Source of the DNA: Phycomyces nitens
Lineage: Eukaryota > Mucoromycota > Mucoromycetes > Mucorales > Phycomycetaceae
Assembly (NCBI GenBank): GCA_022702545.1
Contig: JAHRBC010000002.1
Coordinates: forward strand, 3,224,001 to 3,288,000
Length of the DNA stretch: 64,000 nt
Direction: 5' to 3'
Shown: piece by piece, positions 44,940 to 57,684 of the stretch
Numbering within the stretch: the first letter of the stretch is position 1
Layout of the letters: every line of letters starts with the position of its first letter
Translations under genes and position numbers: made by a program
The notes under the pieces: generated by a model
What the model was told of the DNA's origin: nothing
The model's input: the letters and a program-made list of their open reading frames with translations, nothing else
The model's database searches: none

Positions 44940-46941
44940 TCAATAACGCTTCTCCAATGTAATCTTCAAGTCAAAGGGTGCCATGAGATTAAACGCATAG
45001 ACTTGAAGTTCATCTTTGTTAATTGAGTCTTTAGAAAGGGTCCATGTATACTTGCGCACTATCATAATATACCACAGGTCAGAATCTTAAACACTTTAAT
45101 ATTTGAATACTTACACATCATGGCCAAGAGGACACGCTGTTCTACCAAGCTAAAGTTCATGCCAATGCACTGGCGACCACCATCGCTAAAGGGAATATAT
45201 CCCATGCCCTCAATCTTATCTGCTTCTCCTCCGGGCAAGAAGCGCTCGGGGCGGAATTCATCTGGATTATCCCACAATAGAGGGTTTCTGTGTAAGGTGT
45301 ATGCAGCAACCTTGACCGGAGTGCCCTTTGGAAGAAAGACTCCGTCCAACACGATGTCCTCTGTTACCAATCTGTCAATTGGACCTCCGACCGGAGGGTT
45401 AATTCTCATGTTCTACACAATTTTTTTATTAGTATTTTAAAAAAGGTACCGAGGATTTACTTACTTCTTTGATAACGAGATTTAAATAGTCTAGCTGTCT
45501 TGTATCTTCAATACTAGGAATAATATCTTCGGGCTCATCTCCAAGCACATTCATGACCTCTTCTCTGGCCTTTTTCTGGACATCTTGTTGTACCGCAAGA
45601 TGATAAAGCGCAGAAGATAAAGCATTCGAGGTCGTATCGTGGCCGGCAAAGAAAAACGCACAAAGATTGCTCTGCAAATAATGCTTAGCAAAACACAAAA
45701 CACCAGCATGGGGGAATTTACCATGAGTTCGTCTTCTGACAAGCTCCCGTGGCCCTCTTTTTCTGACTCGAGCAACAATGTGAGCAAATCCTTTTCTGTG
45801 TCTTTCAAGTTGGGATTTGGCTTGTTCTCCTTCAATTTCTGTTGCTTATGAACGATTACTTGATGCATCATATCTTTGAGTTTGGTCATTTGATCATGGA
45901 CCCTCTTTCTTTTGGGAAACATCCAGAGGAAATTCTTCTCTAATCCTGGGAAGATGTTGAAGATGGGAATAAATAGGTTTCTGTTGATCTCATAATATAT
46001 ATTGGTCCATTCGTTATCTGGCTTTGTGAGAGACTCAAAATCAAAGTCTAAAGAATAGCATGCTTTAGCAAGCACACTCCCACCTAAAATGTCCACAGAA
46101 TCTTACCAAACACAGCTGATCCAAGAGTGTCGAGGGTCCATTTCTTCATCGTGTCCAGGACATCAATGGTTGGGTCAATGTTGTCCAAGTATCTAAAGAG
46201 ATTGATTGTAATTCGACCAAACATATCGACTGGCATTGAACGACTAAATGCAGGGTTGGAAATCTAAAGAAATAAAAACATCAAGTACAAGTCTCTTGTT
46301 TATAAGCTCTGCAAATAATATACCATGCGTTGTCTTCTCCACTTCTTTCCCTCGAGAAGAAAAACGTTGGGTCCTCCAATGAACCTATGGGCTAACGTTC
46401 CCTGAGACTTGCTAAGAGAATTTGCTTTTGGAAACATGTCTAGAGTAAAATTTATTAGTATTTAATGCATATCTGCCGGATATCGCAAGAATAGATTACC
46501 CACCAAATTTAAGCAATATGGTTTTGATAGCTATAGGATTTGCTACCTGAACACTCCATTTTCCAAGGAAGGGGACCTAAAAGATGATGTATTTAAGTAA
46601 AGAATAACAATCTTGTCAAAACTAACCGAATAGAATCCATTTGCTTCTCCCATGAGTGGGAAAAGGAGCTCTCTTGCTTGGTCTGATGCTGACTGCTTTC
46701 TTAGCTGTGATTTTGTATAGGCAATAAAATTGACATGAGGTATATGGCGTAAAGATTTTGGAGGGTATATGATCTTGGTGATGGTATTATAGCACACAAC
46801 AAGTACAACAGCAGAGAGAATTACGCCGGTTTCCTTTTTTCTCTGGGCCAACTGAGGCTGTACAAAGTCAACAAAGAGACTGTGGAGGTTCTCAAGAGAA
46901 CTATTGGCGAGGGAAACTGCCTTGTTCAAATCAATTGTCAT
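44940..46941 (-). CDS. Cytochrome P450 monooxygenase
   Basis: Eight exons (46941-46627, 46576-46504, 46439-46324, 46263-46107, 46047-45722, 45671-45465, 45412-45115, 45058-44940) give 536 aa. An N-terminal hydrophobic anchor (GVILSAVVLVVCYNTITKII) points to ER membrane attachment. Hallmarks are the I-helix oxygen-activation motif FFAGHDTTSNA (about 336-346), the K-helix ExxR (Glu398-Arg401), the PERF-type DEFRPERF, and the heme loop FSDGGRQCIG with Cys480 as thiolate ligand. WRRQRM gives the C-helix heme-contact W and R. The sequence looks like the CYP509-type xenobiotic/lipid hydroxylases common in Mucorales, but CYP family assignment needs alignment. No biosynthetic cluster surrounds it. 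Confidence 0.93.
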
Positions 46942-48416
46942 TTTTGTTTTATACCAAGAAGAAGAAGTTGCAAAAATATGATATATATATTTTTCTTTTA
47001 AGTTCTCAAGTTGGTTAAAGTCTCTCCGCTGTAAATGTAACCATTGGATGAATTATATTTCAGGTGAGTTCCTTGTAACTGTGCAACACATCAAGATTAT
47101 GTTGATACAAGCTATAGATGGTTTGAGGTATTACATATCCAGAGAAAAAAAAAGTCTAGCAATAGGGCTAGTATAGTTAAAGTCGACTTTCTTCCTATGT
47201 GCCTAAAACCGTCAATTATCAGTCTATTATCTAGAATTTGTCATGATTGCACAGCTACCTTTGATGGAGCTTTGGTAATTCCGAAGAAGAGTATTATATT
47301 ATTTTTGTATTTGATCTACTGTGGTATAAAAATGGTTTAATTCGATATATACATATATATATATATGATATATTGATAAAATTCAAAAAAAAGACGCATT
47401 TCTGCCAAAAGATTAAGAATCTTGTTCTCTAATAAGAAGCTGGACATTTATCAGTGGTACAAAAATTACTATTGGAGGAACCAACTGTAACGATTAAGAA
47501 CAAAATCCACTCTTTTGAATACAAGACATGTGTTTTGTACTCGTATGAATAATCTAAAATACTTTTTCGATTGCATGTTTATATAGAAATAAACTCTTAT
47601 TATTACTATTAATATTAAAGCCCTAGAGATCCTCTCGCTTTTTTGGCATCAAAAATACAAGGCTTCAACCTAAAAAGAGACTGGTGGATATTTTTTTAGA
47701 GACGATTGGATAATAATTCAAGACAATCAGAAAGTTTCACTAGGCAAATTTCATTTTTCTATTAGAAATCATTTCAAATAACATTATGAGGCACTTTTCA
47801 TGGCAAATGTAATCAATCTAAACACACTTAGAGTATGAACATCATTTTTCAACACGATTTTTCAGAATTACTCGTGGCCAAAAGATATGGTCAAAAGAAA
47901 ATATCTAGAGGAACGAAAGTTTAGGTGTGCAAAGTAATTACGATGTCTAGTATTCATACAATCAGCCAATCTTTATGAATTTGGTAGAGTATAGAATGAC
48001 CATGAACCCTGAACTACCGATAATATCAATGAATAAGAAACTAAAATTTTATTCAGATATAGAAAAGACAAGGTGAAATAAAGTATAGAGACAGGGTATG
48101 TCCAATATAGGAGCCAGGAATTAGAGCAAAAACCATTAATTCAAAACAAAGGAATCAGTGAGGCAAACAACGACAGAATCAAATAAACAGCGAATATAAT
48201 AATTTTACTAGTATTATAACGTTTTATTGATCCCAAAGAAAGCATACCAATGTATCGTATTCCGAGATATGTAGAATGCTTGTATCACGCAAGAATATGG
48301 GATCGTGTCATATTGGGTGTGATTCACGATTTATGATTCTCTCTAAAGATCAACGTATGATTGACAGAATACGATGGTTATTCTCATTTATAAAGTTATG
48401 AATACAAAATTACCAT
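46942..48416. other. AT-rich spacer before the Tc1-like element
   Basis: About 1.5 kb. It includes the P450 promoter at its left end and short (TA) runs near 47350. I see no gene or repeat family. Confidence 0.5.
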
Positions 48417-48426
48417 TAAAAAGAGG

Positions 48427-49814
48427 ATGTTTTATTCTACCATATACATCACAAACAGTAATGTTAAATAAAATTAAATAAAATTAATTTAGCAAATATC
48501 CATAGTCTTTAATCAAAAAGCAATTGTTCTACAAATAATATAGCTACAGAGTCCATATTTTAGAAAAAGAAACTTGAAGATGTTTATTTAAAAAATATAA
48601 AATATAAATTCTAGTATTTTGTGTTGCCCCCATGGGCATTGATTACTGCTTGGCATCGGCTCTTCATACACCCAACCAAGCGTCCTGCAAACTCCACGTC
48701 TAGTCTCGCCCATTCATTTTGCAAGGCGACTTCCAATTCGTCCAGAGAGTTGATGGAGGGTCTTCTCTTGTCAACTAACTTTTCAAGAGCACTCCATATA
48801 TGCTAAACGGGGTTAAGGTCAGGACTTTGGGCTGGCCAGTAGTCAAAGCCTCTGATCAGATAGATTCCCTTCCAACATTGAGCATATCCACCTGTGTGGC
48901 AACTTGCACCATCTTCCTGAAGAAGGAAATTCTTCCGTTCACTCTCAGTAAGAGCAGTATACCAAAGATAAAAAGAGTTTGCCAGGATATTGACATATTC
49001 ATCCTGGTTTACACTTTTGGTTTTGATCACCTTTAAAGGGCCAAATCCTCCAGCCCAAAAGCACCCCCACACCATAACTCCTCCACCACCCCACTTTATT
49101 GTAGAGATGGTATGTCTTGCTTCATACCTTTCTCCAACCTTTCAAAGGACTCGTTTGGCTCCGTCATTTCCTTCCAAGCAAAAACGGGACTCGTCTAACC
49201 AAATTACGTTGCTCCACTGGTCAATGGACAAATTTACCTTGTCCTTGGCCCAATGAGCTCTTGACTCCTTGTAAATTGGAGTCAAGCGAGGCTTGTGTGC
49301 AGCAACACATGATTTAAAGTCAAGGCACTTGACATACTCAATCACTGTGTTTCGGCAGACATCAATTGACATGTCAGCTAATGCCTTTCTCAGCTGATTA
49401 TATGAGGCAAATGGATCATCCCGTATAATTCTTTTCATATGCCTCTCAGCTCTCTTGTCTATCTTTCTGGGTGCGCCAGTTGATGTATGAGGTAAAGGAG
49501 TCCCACGTTCCTTGATATGTCGTTTAATTGTTTGCACACTAGGCAGACTTATATCGACGAGCTCTGCAATCTTGCTGAGGGTGAGATTGGCCTTTGAGAG
49601 ATAGAAAACTCCTCAATATTTTCTTTTTTTTCTCTTGGGATATAAGGTCCTCATGAGTGTCTTGTAGATTCTTGGGTAGACATGTTTGTTTGTTTGATGA
49701 ATTTCTCGGGCATGAAGATTTTTATTGAGGAATGGGTATAAACTTTTATTGCTTTTTTTTTAATTTTATTTAACATTATTGTTTGTGACTATATAAAATT
49801 ATACAGAGTCTTTT
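48427..49814. mobile_element. Degraded Tc1/mariner element with terminal inverted repeats
   Basis: Near-terminal sequences at about 48427-48478 and 49759-49814 are inverted copies (shared block CACAAACARTAATGTTAAAT on the plus strand at left, with its reverse complement at right). They flank a broken minus-strand transposase. The arms are diverged, so the exact ends and TA target duplication could not be fixed. Confidence 0.75.
48611..49609 (-). pseudogene. Tc1/mariner transposase pseudogene
   Basis: Read from right to left, one frame shows the helix-turn-helix (LTLSKIAELVDISLPSV), the linker RTP-like region, NVIWLDESRF with the first catalytic Asp, VMVWGCFWAGGFGPLKV, LQEDGASCHT with the second Asp, and WPAQSPDLNPV. 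Two in-frame stops occur: TGA at 49142-49144, and TAG at 48803-48805 exactly where the third catalytic acidic residue is expected. The N-terminal start region is also frame-disrupted near 49610. The frame continues past both stops to a TAG at 48611. The copy is therefore inactive but fairly young, because the frame is otherwise intact. Confidence 0.9.
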
Positions 49815-49829
49815 CCATAGTACTGAGAA

Positions 49830-50580
49830 TAAAGTATTGGGTGCCTATAAAACTAAAACATTTGTGAGATGGTCACCAAAAACAGAAGAATGATGTCTAT
49901 AGTTGTTTGTAAAAGATCCTACACTTATACAAAAGATAGGACGGTTAATTTCAAGGCATAAAACTAAATATTGTCTGTTAAACATTATTTATATTTTAAT
50001 CACAATAAGTCCCGCGAATCTACATAAAAGTATGGGCTTTTTATTGTAATTGTCAAATATGATCACAACCAATATATGGTTCTGAATGGTATTTATATAC
50101 AGTTTCAAACTATCAAAATGAAATGAAATATGTTTGGCTATATAATATATTTTTTCAAGATAAACTTTTACAGTTCAACGATTTTAATTTAAAATAACAA
50201 ATAATTATCATACAAAACCGTGGCTATTTACAAAGACAAAAAAGCAAAAAACTAAGAACATTTAATAAAAAAAAAGTATTGATGTCCAATTCATCAACGT
50301 GAAAACTATTAATCCCAACCAACTGAATATAGAAACAATTAAACAAATTCAAATACATTTCTATATCCATAAACCAGTAGATGGTTCTAAATACAATAAA
50401 TTCAAAAAGAGCATCAATTGTCACATACAACAACAAAAATAGGAGATCCACGAGAAATTTATATGACAATCAGAATAAGATGTCCTCTTTTCACACAATC
50501 AAGGGTGTTTAATGATACATGTATCCACAGTTATAACCAAGCCCTAGATAATATCAAGTCAACAGGCTTGTGTTTACACA
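49830..50580. other. AT-rich spacer
   Basis: About 750 bp of very AT-rich DNA between the Tc1-like element and the tandem duplication. No feature is recognisable. Confidence 0.5.
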
Positions 50581-51077
50581 CCCTATCCCACTTACCTAGA
50601 AACCAGGGAAACTGAATCAGGGTCCATGGAGTATACTAGGATTCCAGACAGTTGACATGAGAACAGAGAGGCGGATATCGGAGCCAACAGAGCGCATCAT
50701 GACCAGTCTTGACCGCCGTAAATGGTAGCGCAAAAACTCTCGACGTTTAGGAGCCGACCATTGGAACATGATCACCTCGGTCGAGTAGCCTAAGTAGACC
50801 ATGGAATGATCCACCAGTCATAAAATGACCGGCCGCCCACCCTATCCCACTGGCACAGAAACCAGCACAGCCGATTCAGGGTCCATAGAGTTTACTAGGA
50901 TTCCAGACAGTTGACATGAGAACAGAGAGGCGGATATCGGAATCAACAGAGCGCATCATGACCAGCCTTGACCGCCATGAATAGGAGCGCAGATACTCTT
51001 GAGGTTTGGGAGCCGGCCATTGGAACATGATCACCTCGGTCTAGTAGCCTAAGCAGACCATTGAATGATTCATTGTC
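50581..51077. repeat. Tandem direct duplication, 259-bp period, two units
   Basis: Unit 1 starts at 50581 and unit 2 at 50840, both with CCCTATCCCACT. Long identical blocks include CAGACAGTTGACATGAGAAC, GAACAGAGAGGCGGATATCG and GGAACATGATCACCTCGGTC. The units are less AT-rich than the flanks. Neither strand gives a recognisable protein. The two copies differ by scattered substitutions, so the duplication is not very recent. Confidence 0.9.
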
Positions 51078-51736
51078 TGGAACGGAAGGCTGCCCTCGGT
51101 TGTCTATTACCCATTTGGTGATCGGCATACTGGAATCAAAAACCATATGTCAGTTTTAATGGACCGCCGATAGTATGAGCTCTTGACAGCGGAAACTTAC
51201 AGTTGTAACCAAGGAATATATTACCGCACAGAATACACTCTTGATTGGCTTGTATCAAGAGATCATGAAAGGTAGTAACCAGGGATAAAATAGCATACTG
51301 GCAATAACCTTGAATATGGCAGTGCTGATGAGGAGTGGATCAATCGATATACTACATAGGCTATCTTCTTTACTGGTGTCCGCATTGGGGACATGTTGAT
51401 ATCTTGCTTACCCTTAATATGAAATCGTTTGATTAATATGCTTGACTATCAATTTGGACTTTTGGACAAAAGATAATATTTGCTTGTAGAGTATGTTTGG
51501 TTTATTTGATTGTATGAGTTTGTTCATCTGTGCTATTGGCTTCTGTATTTCTGACTTCCTTGGTCTATTGGGAATAAGTCTTGGGGTTGCCTTGTATAAT
51601 TGGCACTCAATATGTGATTCACTGAGGACAATATCACAAAGAGTAGTAGTCTTGTAGATGGCTATACGGGAACAGCTTCCAGGGTGTGAGACAACCATGT
51701 CAGGCTTGGTAATGAGCCAGGAGGGTGAAATGAGGG
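51078..51736. other. Unassigned segment between tandem duplication and orphan frame
   Basis: A 110-codon minus-strand frame (51414-51746) overlaps the end of the possible orphan gene, but it has no known similarity. Nothing else is supported. Confidence 0.4.
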
Positions 51737-52261
51737 TCATTTCCAAGTTTGACAGAGATGGTCATTAGGCATCACGCATTTGCTAGCGGTTTTGGACATG
51801 TCATTTGAATGGTCACCAGTAGCAAGTAGAGCAGATGGTGTATGGTTTGAAATTTTTTTTGACACCATCATGCGTTCACTACATCTGAATGACACGTTAG
51901 TTTGATGGTTCAAAAACATTATAAAACACATCCATCCATCATTAAAAGTCCGTCCATTGTAAAGGCGGAGCCATAGTTGACGAAAAAAGGAGTGGATGCA
52001 GTGAAAACTTACTTACCTTGACATGTCCTTGACAGAGTGAAACAGTAACGGAAAGAGAAGTAAGGAAATAGAAACAACAAAACGCGCCCAAAGCCGCTGT
52101 ATTTGTAGAAAATATTTTGCGTGTGTGAGGTCATCACGAATTTTGGTGATGACGTGGGCCAAGGTGGGAATATTTTTTAAAACGCTGCGAATAAGCTGTT
52201 TACCGTAAATATTAAAGCTTTTAAAAGGAAACAAGTAAAGAGGTAAAGAGGTAAACATCAA
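51737..52261 (-). CDS. Possible two-exon orphan gene
   Basis: A minus-strand frame starts at 52261 (MMFTSLPLYLFPFKSFNIYG) with a hydrophobic segment near its C-terminal part (FVVSISLLLFPLLFHS) and runs to a strong GTAAGT donor near 52016. A TTCAG acceptor near 51885 restores the frame into SERMMVSKKISNHTPSALLA and ends at 51737, giving about 144 aa. No family is recognised. The neighbourhood is full of transposon debris, so it may be a relic. Evidence is limited to the splice phase match. Confidence 0.25.
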
Positions 52262-53095
52262 GTTAAAGGGCTGGTCTTCATCTTTTTACTGTTAACTTTA
52301 AAGACAGTTTACGTCTTTGAACGGCGATTGGTTTTATTTAGTCGTTTTGGTAATTTAAGCTGGACCGTGCAGCTGTTCATGAATAATTGATTTTGTACAA
52401 ACAAGTACAAGAATATGTTGGCGGGGATTAAAAATACATTTCCAGTTTCAGAATATTTGACAATTTCTTCATTCTTTCTTGGGTGATATCGTCTGGAATT
52501 GTAGATCTCATTTGTTGTTAGATCTTATTAAGCTAGCATTAAGAATAGTCTGTAGTTAGTATAAAATTTGGATTGATATAGAGTCAATGGTTTTTTGGCA
52601 TCAAATAAAAATAAATTTGTTTCTTTTTCATTTATTTTTTATATTTCCACAAAACCACCCAATCCTTCTACAACAATTGCCTTGGAAATATATCTAGTTA
52701 TGAGAACTATACTATAAGCTTCAAACAAAATACCACTATTCAAGAGAGCCTTTTGGATTCGGTAGACTATTTCCAGGACAACCCTACTGTCCATCAATCA
52801 GAAAGGTCTTCAGACGTGGTCAATTACATTAATACAGTGTTTTTACTTGAGATTGAGACAACTTTGGAATCTTTTTAGACTAATTAAAAAAATTGAGACA
52901 CTTCGAAAAAAATTTAGACAGGTCTCGTTTTTTTTTTGACAAAATCATATTATCAATTGAGACGCCTTTCATTTAATTCTAAAAGATGGACTTATTCATT
53001 ATAACTCTGAAGAAGAATCGCTTCTAGTATTTAATGACAGTGCTATTGAGGAATATGATAATATAGTTATCGAAAATGGAAACCTTTAATGCTTA
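52262..53095. other. AT-rich segment before the second transposase relic
   Basis: Contains no supported gene. Fragmented plus-strand frames near 52780-53090 may belong to the decayed element that follows. Confidence 0.4.
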
Positions 53096-54538
53096 TTGAT
53101 TTCGACACAGTTCCTAAACCTCAATCAACAACATTTGACAATAGCCCCGTATATTGTTCTTGAAGAAGCAAGGCAAAAATTATGCGAACATTTTAAAAGG
53201 TCTCAAGTCTCTCTTTCCGAGTGTACAAGCATACCTGCGAAAAGTGTGTCTTTAATAAGAAACTGTAGCTGGTCAAAAGTTGGAGCCCCCACAGTTGTAA
53301 AAGTAGATAAAAGAGAGTAAATATAAAAGTATTGAGGGCCTCCCTTTACCATTTGTTTTTCATAAATCTCTTCCAAGAAAAGAAAACCTGTGGTACTCAA
53401 GAAAGACATAACTTGTTAAATTTGTGGAATTAGTATGGATGTTCTGGACAGACATGACAAAACCAATACTCTCACTCCCTACAAAGCTGGATAAGATATA
53501 TTGTAGTGCTGTCAAGAGTATTGAAAAATTCATTGGCAGAACGATAAATCTCAGCACTTTGTTTTCTTTGTACAGATTTACATTGTACTTTTCTTAATCT
53601 CTTGAATTCTGTTAAAATATTTACCAGCGTGTCTAAAGTACAAAGTATCCACCCTCATAAGACTTTTTAAAAGCTTTCAGATTTAATAAAACGAGTTGTA
53701 ATTGGACTTTGCATAAACATAATGAAAATTCCAGATATTGACAAATACAGAAACATACCACTTTCAGCGATCACTTTTTATTCTTTAAAACACAAGGAAA
53801 CTGGGTCTGTCGTTAACAAAATGTATTCAGTAATCCCAAGACTATCTATACTTAGAAAATAAAGACGTATCCTTTTAGACTTTAAGAAAAATTGGTATCA
53901 ACTTTTGGCTAACAGGGAAACATATTTGTGCAAAGAGTATTAGTAAAAATTTGCGCACAATAAACATTTATTCGTGTATAGCTCTTAAAAAGCCTTTCCT
54001 GCCTAAGAAGCGCATTAACGAGAGCTGTGATTTTTACAACACTGAAAAAAAAATTAGGACAGGTGATAGAAAATGGTGATTTGGAGTGACGAGACCAAAT
54101 TCACTCTTTTTAATAATGGGTACGACTATATTTGGCATGAGCCTAATAAAAGCTACCGCCCTGGCCATCTTGTTCTAAAGGTCCAAAGAAATGGATATTA
54201 AATTATGGTCTTGGGGTATATATAATCAGTAGAGGTTGGACTGTTTGCTGTATTGGATGGCAACATGAATGTCAAAAAAATATGTACACATTTTGAATTA
54301 CTATATTCTACTATTCTACAAGAATGTCCCTAATGCTCAGAATTGTAGGTACTTGTATAAAAAAAACAATGTCATCTCTCACAAGGCAGACATTTTAAAA
54401 AATTATATAAATGATTTCGGCTCAAAAGTCTTGGAGTGTTTGTCAATTAATCCAGATTTGAGTACTATAGAAAACATTTCAAGTCTTTTGGATGATATTT
54501 TGAAAATAATATCTCACAAACATGACAATCTGAACTAG
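53096..54538 (+). pseudogene. Highly decayed Tc1/mariner-type transposase relic
   Basis: Pieces of a DDE transposase can be read on the plus strand in different frames. VIWSDETKFTLFNNG starts just after an ATG at 54073 and matches the first catalytic Asp block of Tc1/mariner proteins. The later piece at 54269-54538 (FGSKVLECLSINPDLSTIEN) matches the second Asp-to-Glu region with a normal PDLxxIEN ending. An upstream piece (EEARQKLCEHFKRSQVSLSE, from 53096) resembles the N-terminal DNA-binding part of Mucorales elements. Several stops and frameshifts separate the pieces. No terminal repeats were found. Confidence 0.7.
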
Positions 54539-55062
54539 TTGAAAGAAGTTTTCAAGAAAGCTGGTAGATTGTGATAGCATATGATTGTGAAAGTACTGTC
54601 CTTACACGGACGATCGCTTGGCTGCTCATAAGAGAAACAAATTCACGCATTATTTAATAAATATAACCTATTATTCTTATTACTTTAAACTTGGTATCTT
54701 AAAAGATAGTTTCTGTGAATCTCAGAAATATGTATGGGATGTATAGCCGTTACTACATGATCAAATGTACAAGACTTTCTACCTTATTTTTTCAAATATT
54801 AAAATCCTAAATATTTTGATATTTACCCTCTATATCTCAAAAGCTATAATATTTTTGATTACAAAAATAAATTGGGAACTAAAAGTACCTTTTTTGTTTT
54901 GTTTTTGTATTTAATATAGCTTTATGTTGATTATATATCAATTATTTTTAAGATATAGATTGGGTTATATAGAATGTAGTCATATATAGATACTCAATAT
55001 GTTGAGTTCTAGAGAGACTGCCGGCTAATATCTCTTGAGCTCCAATTATAGGGCCACTAGTG
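54539..55062. other. AT-rich spacer downstream of the SLM1-like gene
   Basis: About 520 bp with no supported feature. It probably contains the 3' end signals of the minus-strand gene that ends at 55063. Confidence 0.45.
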
Positions 55063-57571
55063 TTATTTTACAAAAGCACTGTTGCTTGATCCCACTCCAT
55101 CTGATTTGTTTTCTTCGTCGTCATCTTCGCTATCTTCAGATGATAACGGTCCATTCCCTCCACTGCCTTCATAGATAGTCCAGCCATTATGCCTACGAGG
55201 TATCGTATTACTTGGTACCCACCCTTCGCCTACGACCTGAATAGAGGTTACTTTTGGTATAGAATATTCCTCTGTTGAATCTACCGCCGTTAGATTCTTT
55301 TTCGAGTTCTTTTGAGATGTCATTTCGGATAATTCTGGGTGGAGTTGGGTACTCGCTTTTGGTGATTTGGGAACAGATTCTTGGGAATTTGTTTTCATTT
55401 CTAACGGCAACGTAGAAACGATCTCTCGAGGGGATTTCATCAGAATGTCGGAAACGACACGAGGTGTTTCTGGAGAAACTGGAGATGAGTCTTGATTGAT
55501 ATTTGCTGAATACGCCTGAGTTTCAGAAGCATTAAATATATTCTCGAGGTCAGGGTGATCTACAAACATGGCCGTAATACCCTGATTTGCTGAAATAGAT
55601 GGAGATGATAACGATCTTAAAGGCAACGGTGACTGAGGTATTTTATCTGGAACAGATGCTTTGAATTGGTGAAGGGATGCTGTAGACTTGTGTGACTTTT
55701 TTAAAGGTCCAGAAGACTGTCGATTTTTGAGAGTGGGTGTCTTTGGTATTCTTGGCGAAGAAGGTTCAAGTGTTTCCACGTTTTGACCAGAAAGCTCAGA
55801 TAAAAGCCATATCCATGCCAAAAGATCCTCTCGAGACTTTGAGCGATAGAAAAATGATCGGTCTCGTTTGAGAACAGTTGAACCTGGGCGAACTATTTCA
55901 AAAACAGGATCTCCATCAAGAGTCGATTGTTTCTTTTGTGAGTTCCTTGGAGAGGTTGGAGATCCCGGGTTATCGGAAAGAGTCGAGGCATTGATAGAAG
56001 CATTGATAGAGGCCTTGGGGATATATGTAGAATGCTCTGGAGAAAGATCGTCTTTATGCTTAAACTGGTAAAAGTAACCGGCTAAATAAGTTTATTGACA
56101 TGATGTTATTAGTTCAGGATTTGATATTTCTTGTGACAAGATATCATAAATAATCGTACCTTGTGTCAAGACATAATAATATTCGGAAAATTGCTTTCTT
56201 TCTCCCTCACGACACTCAAGAATTCCTGTCCGAAGCGGCACAGTAAAAGGATGTCCTTGATTGGGATATGTAAGGGGAGAGACGTCTTTCAAAGGATTTG
56301 CTTCATCTACAAGATCGTCTTGATGAGAAGAAGAAAACTGTTCCCATTCAGTGAGAGGCATAATATATTCGAGTACTCGTTCAAAAGGCGCATCTCCTTC
56401 CCCATTTCCGGTATATAGACGTGGTGCAAGTCGACGGTAACAATAGCCAATTGCAACCTTTAGTGACCCTAAAACATCTTCTTCCAACAATGCGGTTTTT
56501 TGCTGGACATCGACCATTAGAATATTGAGTCTGTTTTCCTCTTCAATTTCATACACAAGCTGTTGGTGGAGATCTAGTGGTTGCAAAGCATGCCAATAGA
56601 TATTTAAGTATCAATTACCCATTCTTAGTCTCCTTCTTTTTTTTATTAGCACCTACATCGATCAGCAAGCCATGGATCGTTATTGACGAGTTGTTTTCCG
56701 GCATCTGCTGCCAGACATGCTTTCCTAAGAGCGCTGGTGTTCTTTCTTGTCAATTCTATTCTTCGAGAGAGTTCATCCTGGACCAACCCAGGATTGTCTT
56801 TGATATTCAAAACCAAAGATTTAGAGCGTTTACGAAGTTTACGAAGACCAGGAACAAGATTATGCTCAATATGGTTTCCAAATATATTTTCTTCTTCCGC
56901 CATTCGATTAGTCAGACGATGAGCCCCGGTGTACAGACTATCCATTAGGCTAGTGCGACTAAAAGTAGCCTCTTCTCGTTGAAGAGCTGATGATGCACGC
57001 TGGGAATAGTTGCGACTGTTCTGGTGACTCAGACGTGCAAGTTCTTCCATCCATTGAATGGTTGTCTTTAGCATATTGTTCCAGTTCTCGAGCCGTTTGA
57101 TGAGAACCGATGCTCTATTTTGGCTAAAGAGAGAAACACGACTAATGTTGGATCTTGGTTTATCTGGATCCATGCTTGGGCGACGAAGATGAGGAGCAGT
57201 TACACCACTAAAACGACTAATTTGGGCAACAGTGGGAGTTGTTGCTTCGTCCGACTTGTGGTTTGGTCCTTTTGGTATCATCCAAACATCTGTTTAGTTG
57301 GAATATTCTTGACCTTTTTTTTAAAAAAGAAGAAAAAGAAAAGTTGATAAAATTACCTTTGCCAGCTTCCAAATCATCCAAGTCCAGTGGAGAATTCTGG
57401 ATAGCTGTCCGTCTATTCGATGCAAAGTATTCATTTGGACCAGAATCCTGTGCATGTGGATTCTGGACACCTTGGATCTTTAAAGGCACTAGGGTAGGAC
57501 GCTCAACTGAACATAATTAGGCCATTGAGTGTTAAAGATCCCTTGAGTCCAGACTCACCTTGAGAACTCAT
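55063..57571 (-). CDS. Slm1/Slm2-like protein with BAR-like and PH domains
   Basis: Slm proteins bind PI(4,5)P2 at the plasma membrane and act as TORC2 and calcineurin effectors in stress and eisosome control. Exons are 57571-57559, 57506-57357, 57289-56657, 56573-56160 and 56081-55063, giving 742 aa. A helical BAR-like region spans about 110-330 (ASVLIKRLENWNNMLKTTIQ; KVAIGYCYRRLAPRLY). A PH domain spans about 372-495: RTGILECREGERKQFSEYYY, then AGYFYQFKHKDD, EHSTYIPKASI, and RSFFYRSKSREDLLAWIWLL with the closing Trp helix. The remaining 240 residues are Ser/Pro-rich and probably disordered, with several S/T-P phosphorylation-type sites. Exon 1 encodes only four codons plus one base. All introns are GT-AG. 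Confidence 0.85.
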
Positions 57572-57684
57572 CCAAGGGTATAAAGTTATAAAGAAGAAAA
57601 GGATAAATACAGAAGGGAATTTATTTAATAAAAACGATTTAATTGTTTCACAGTATCACCAATATTACACCAAGTACAATGGGA

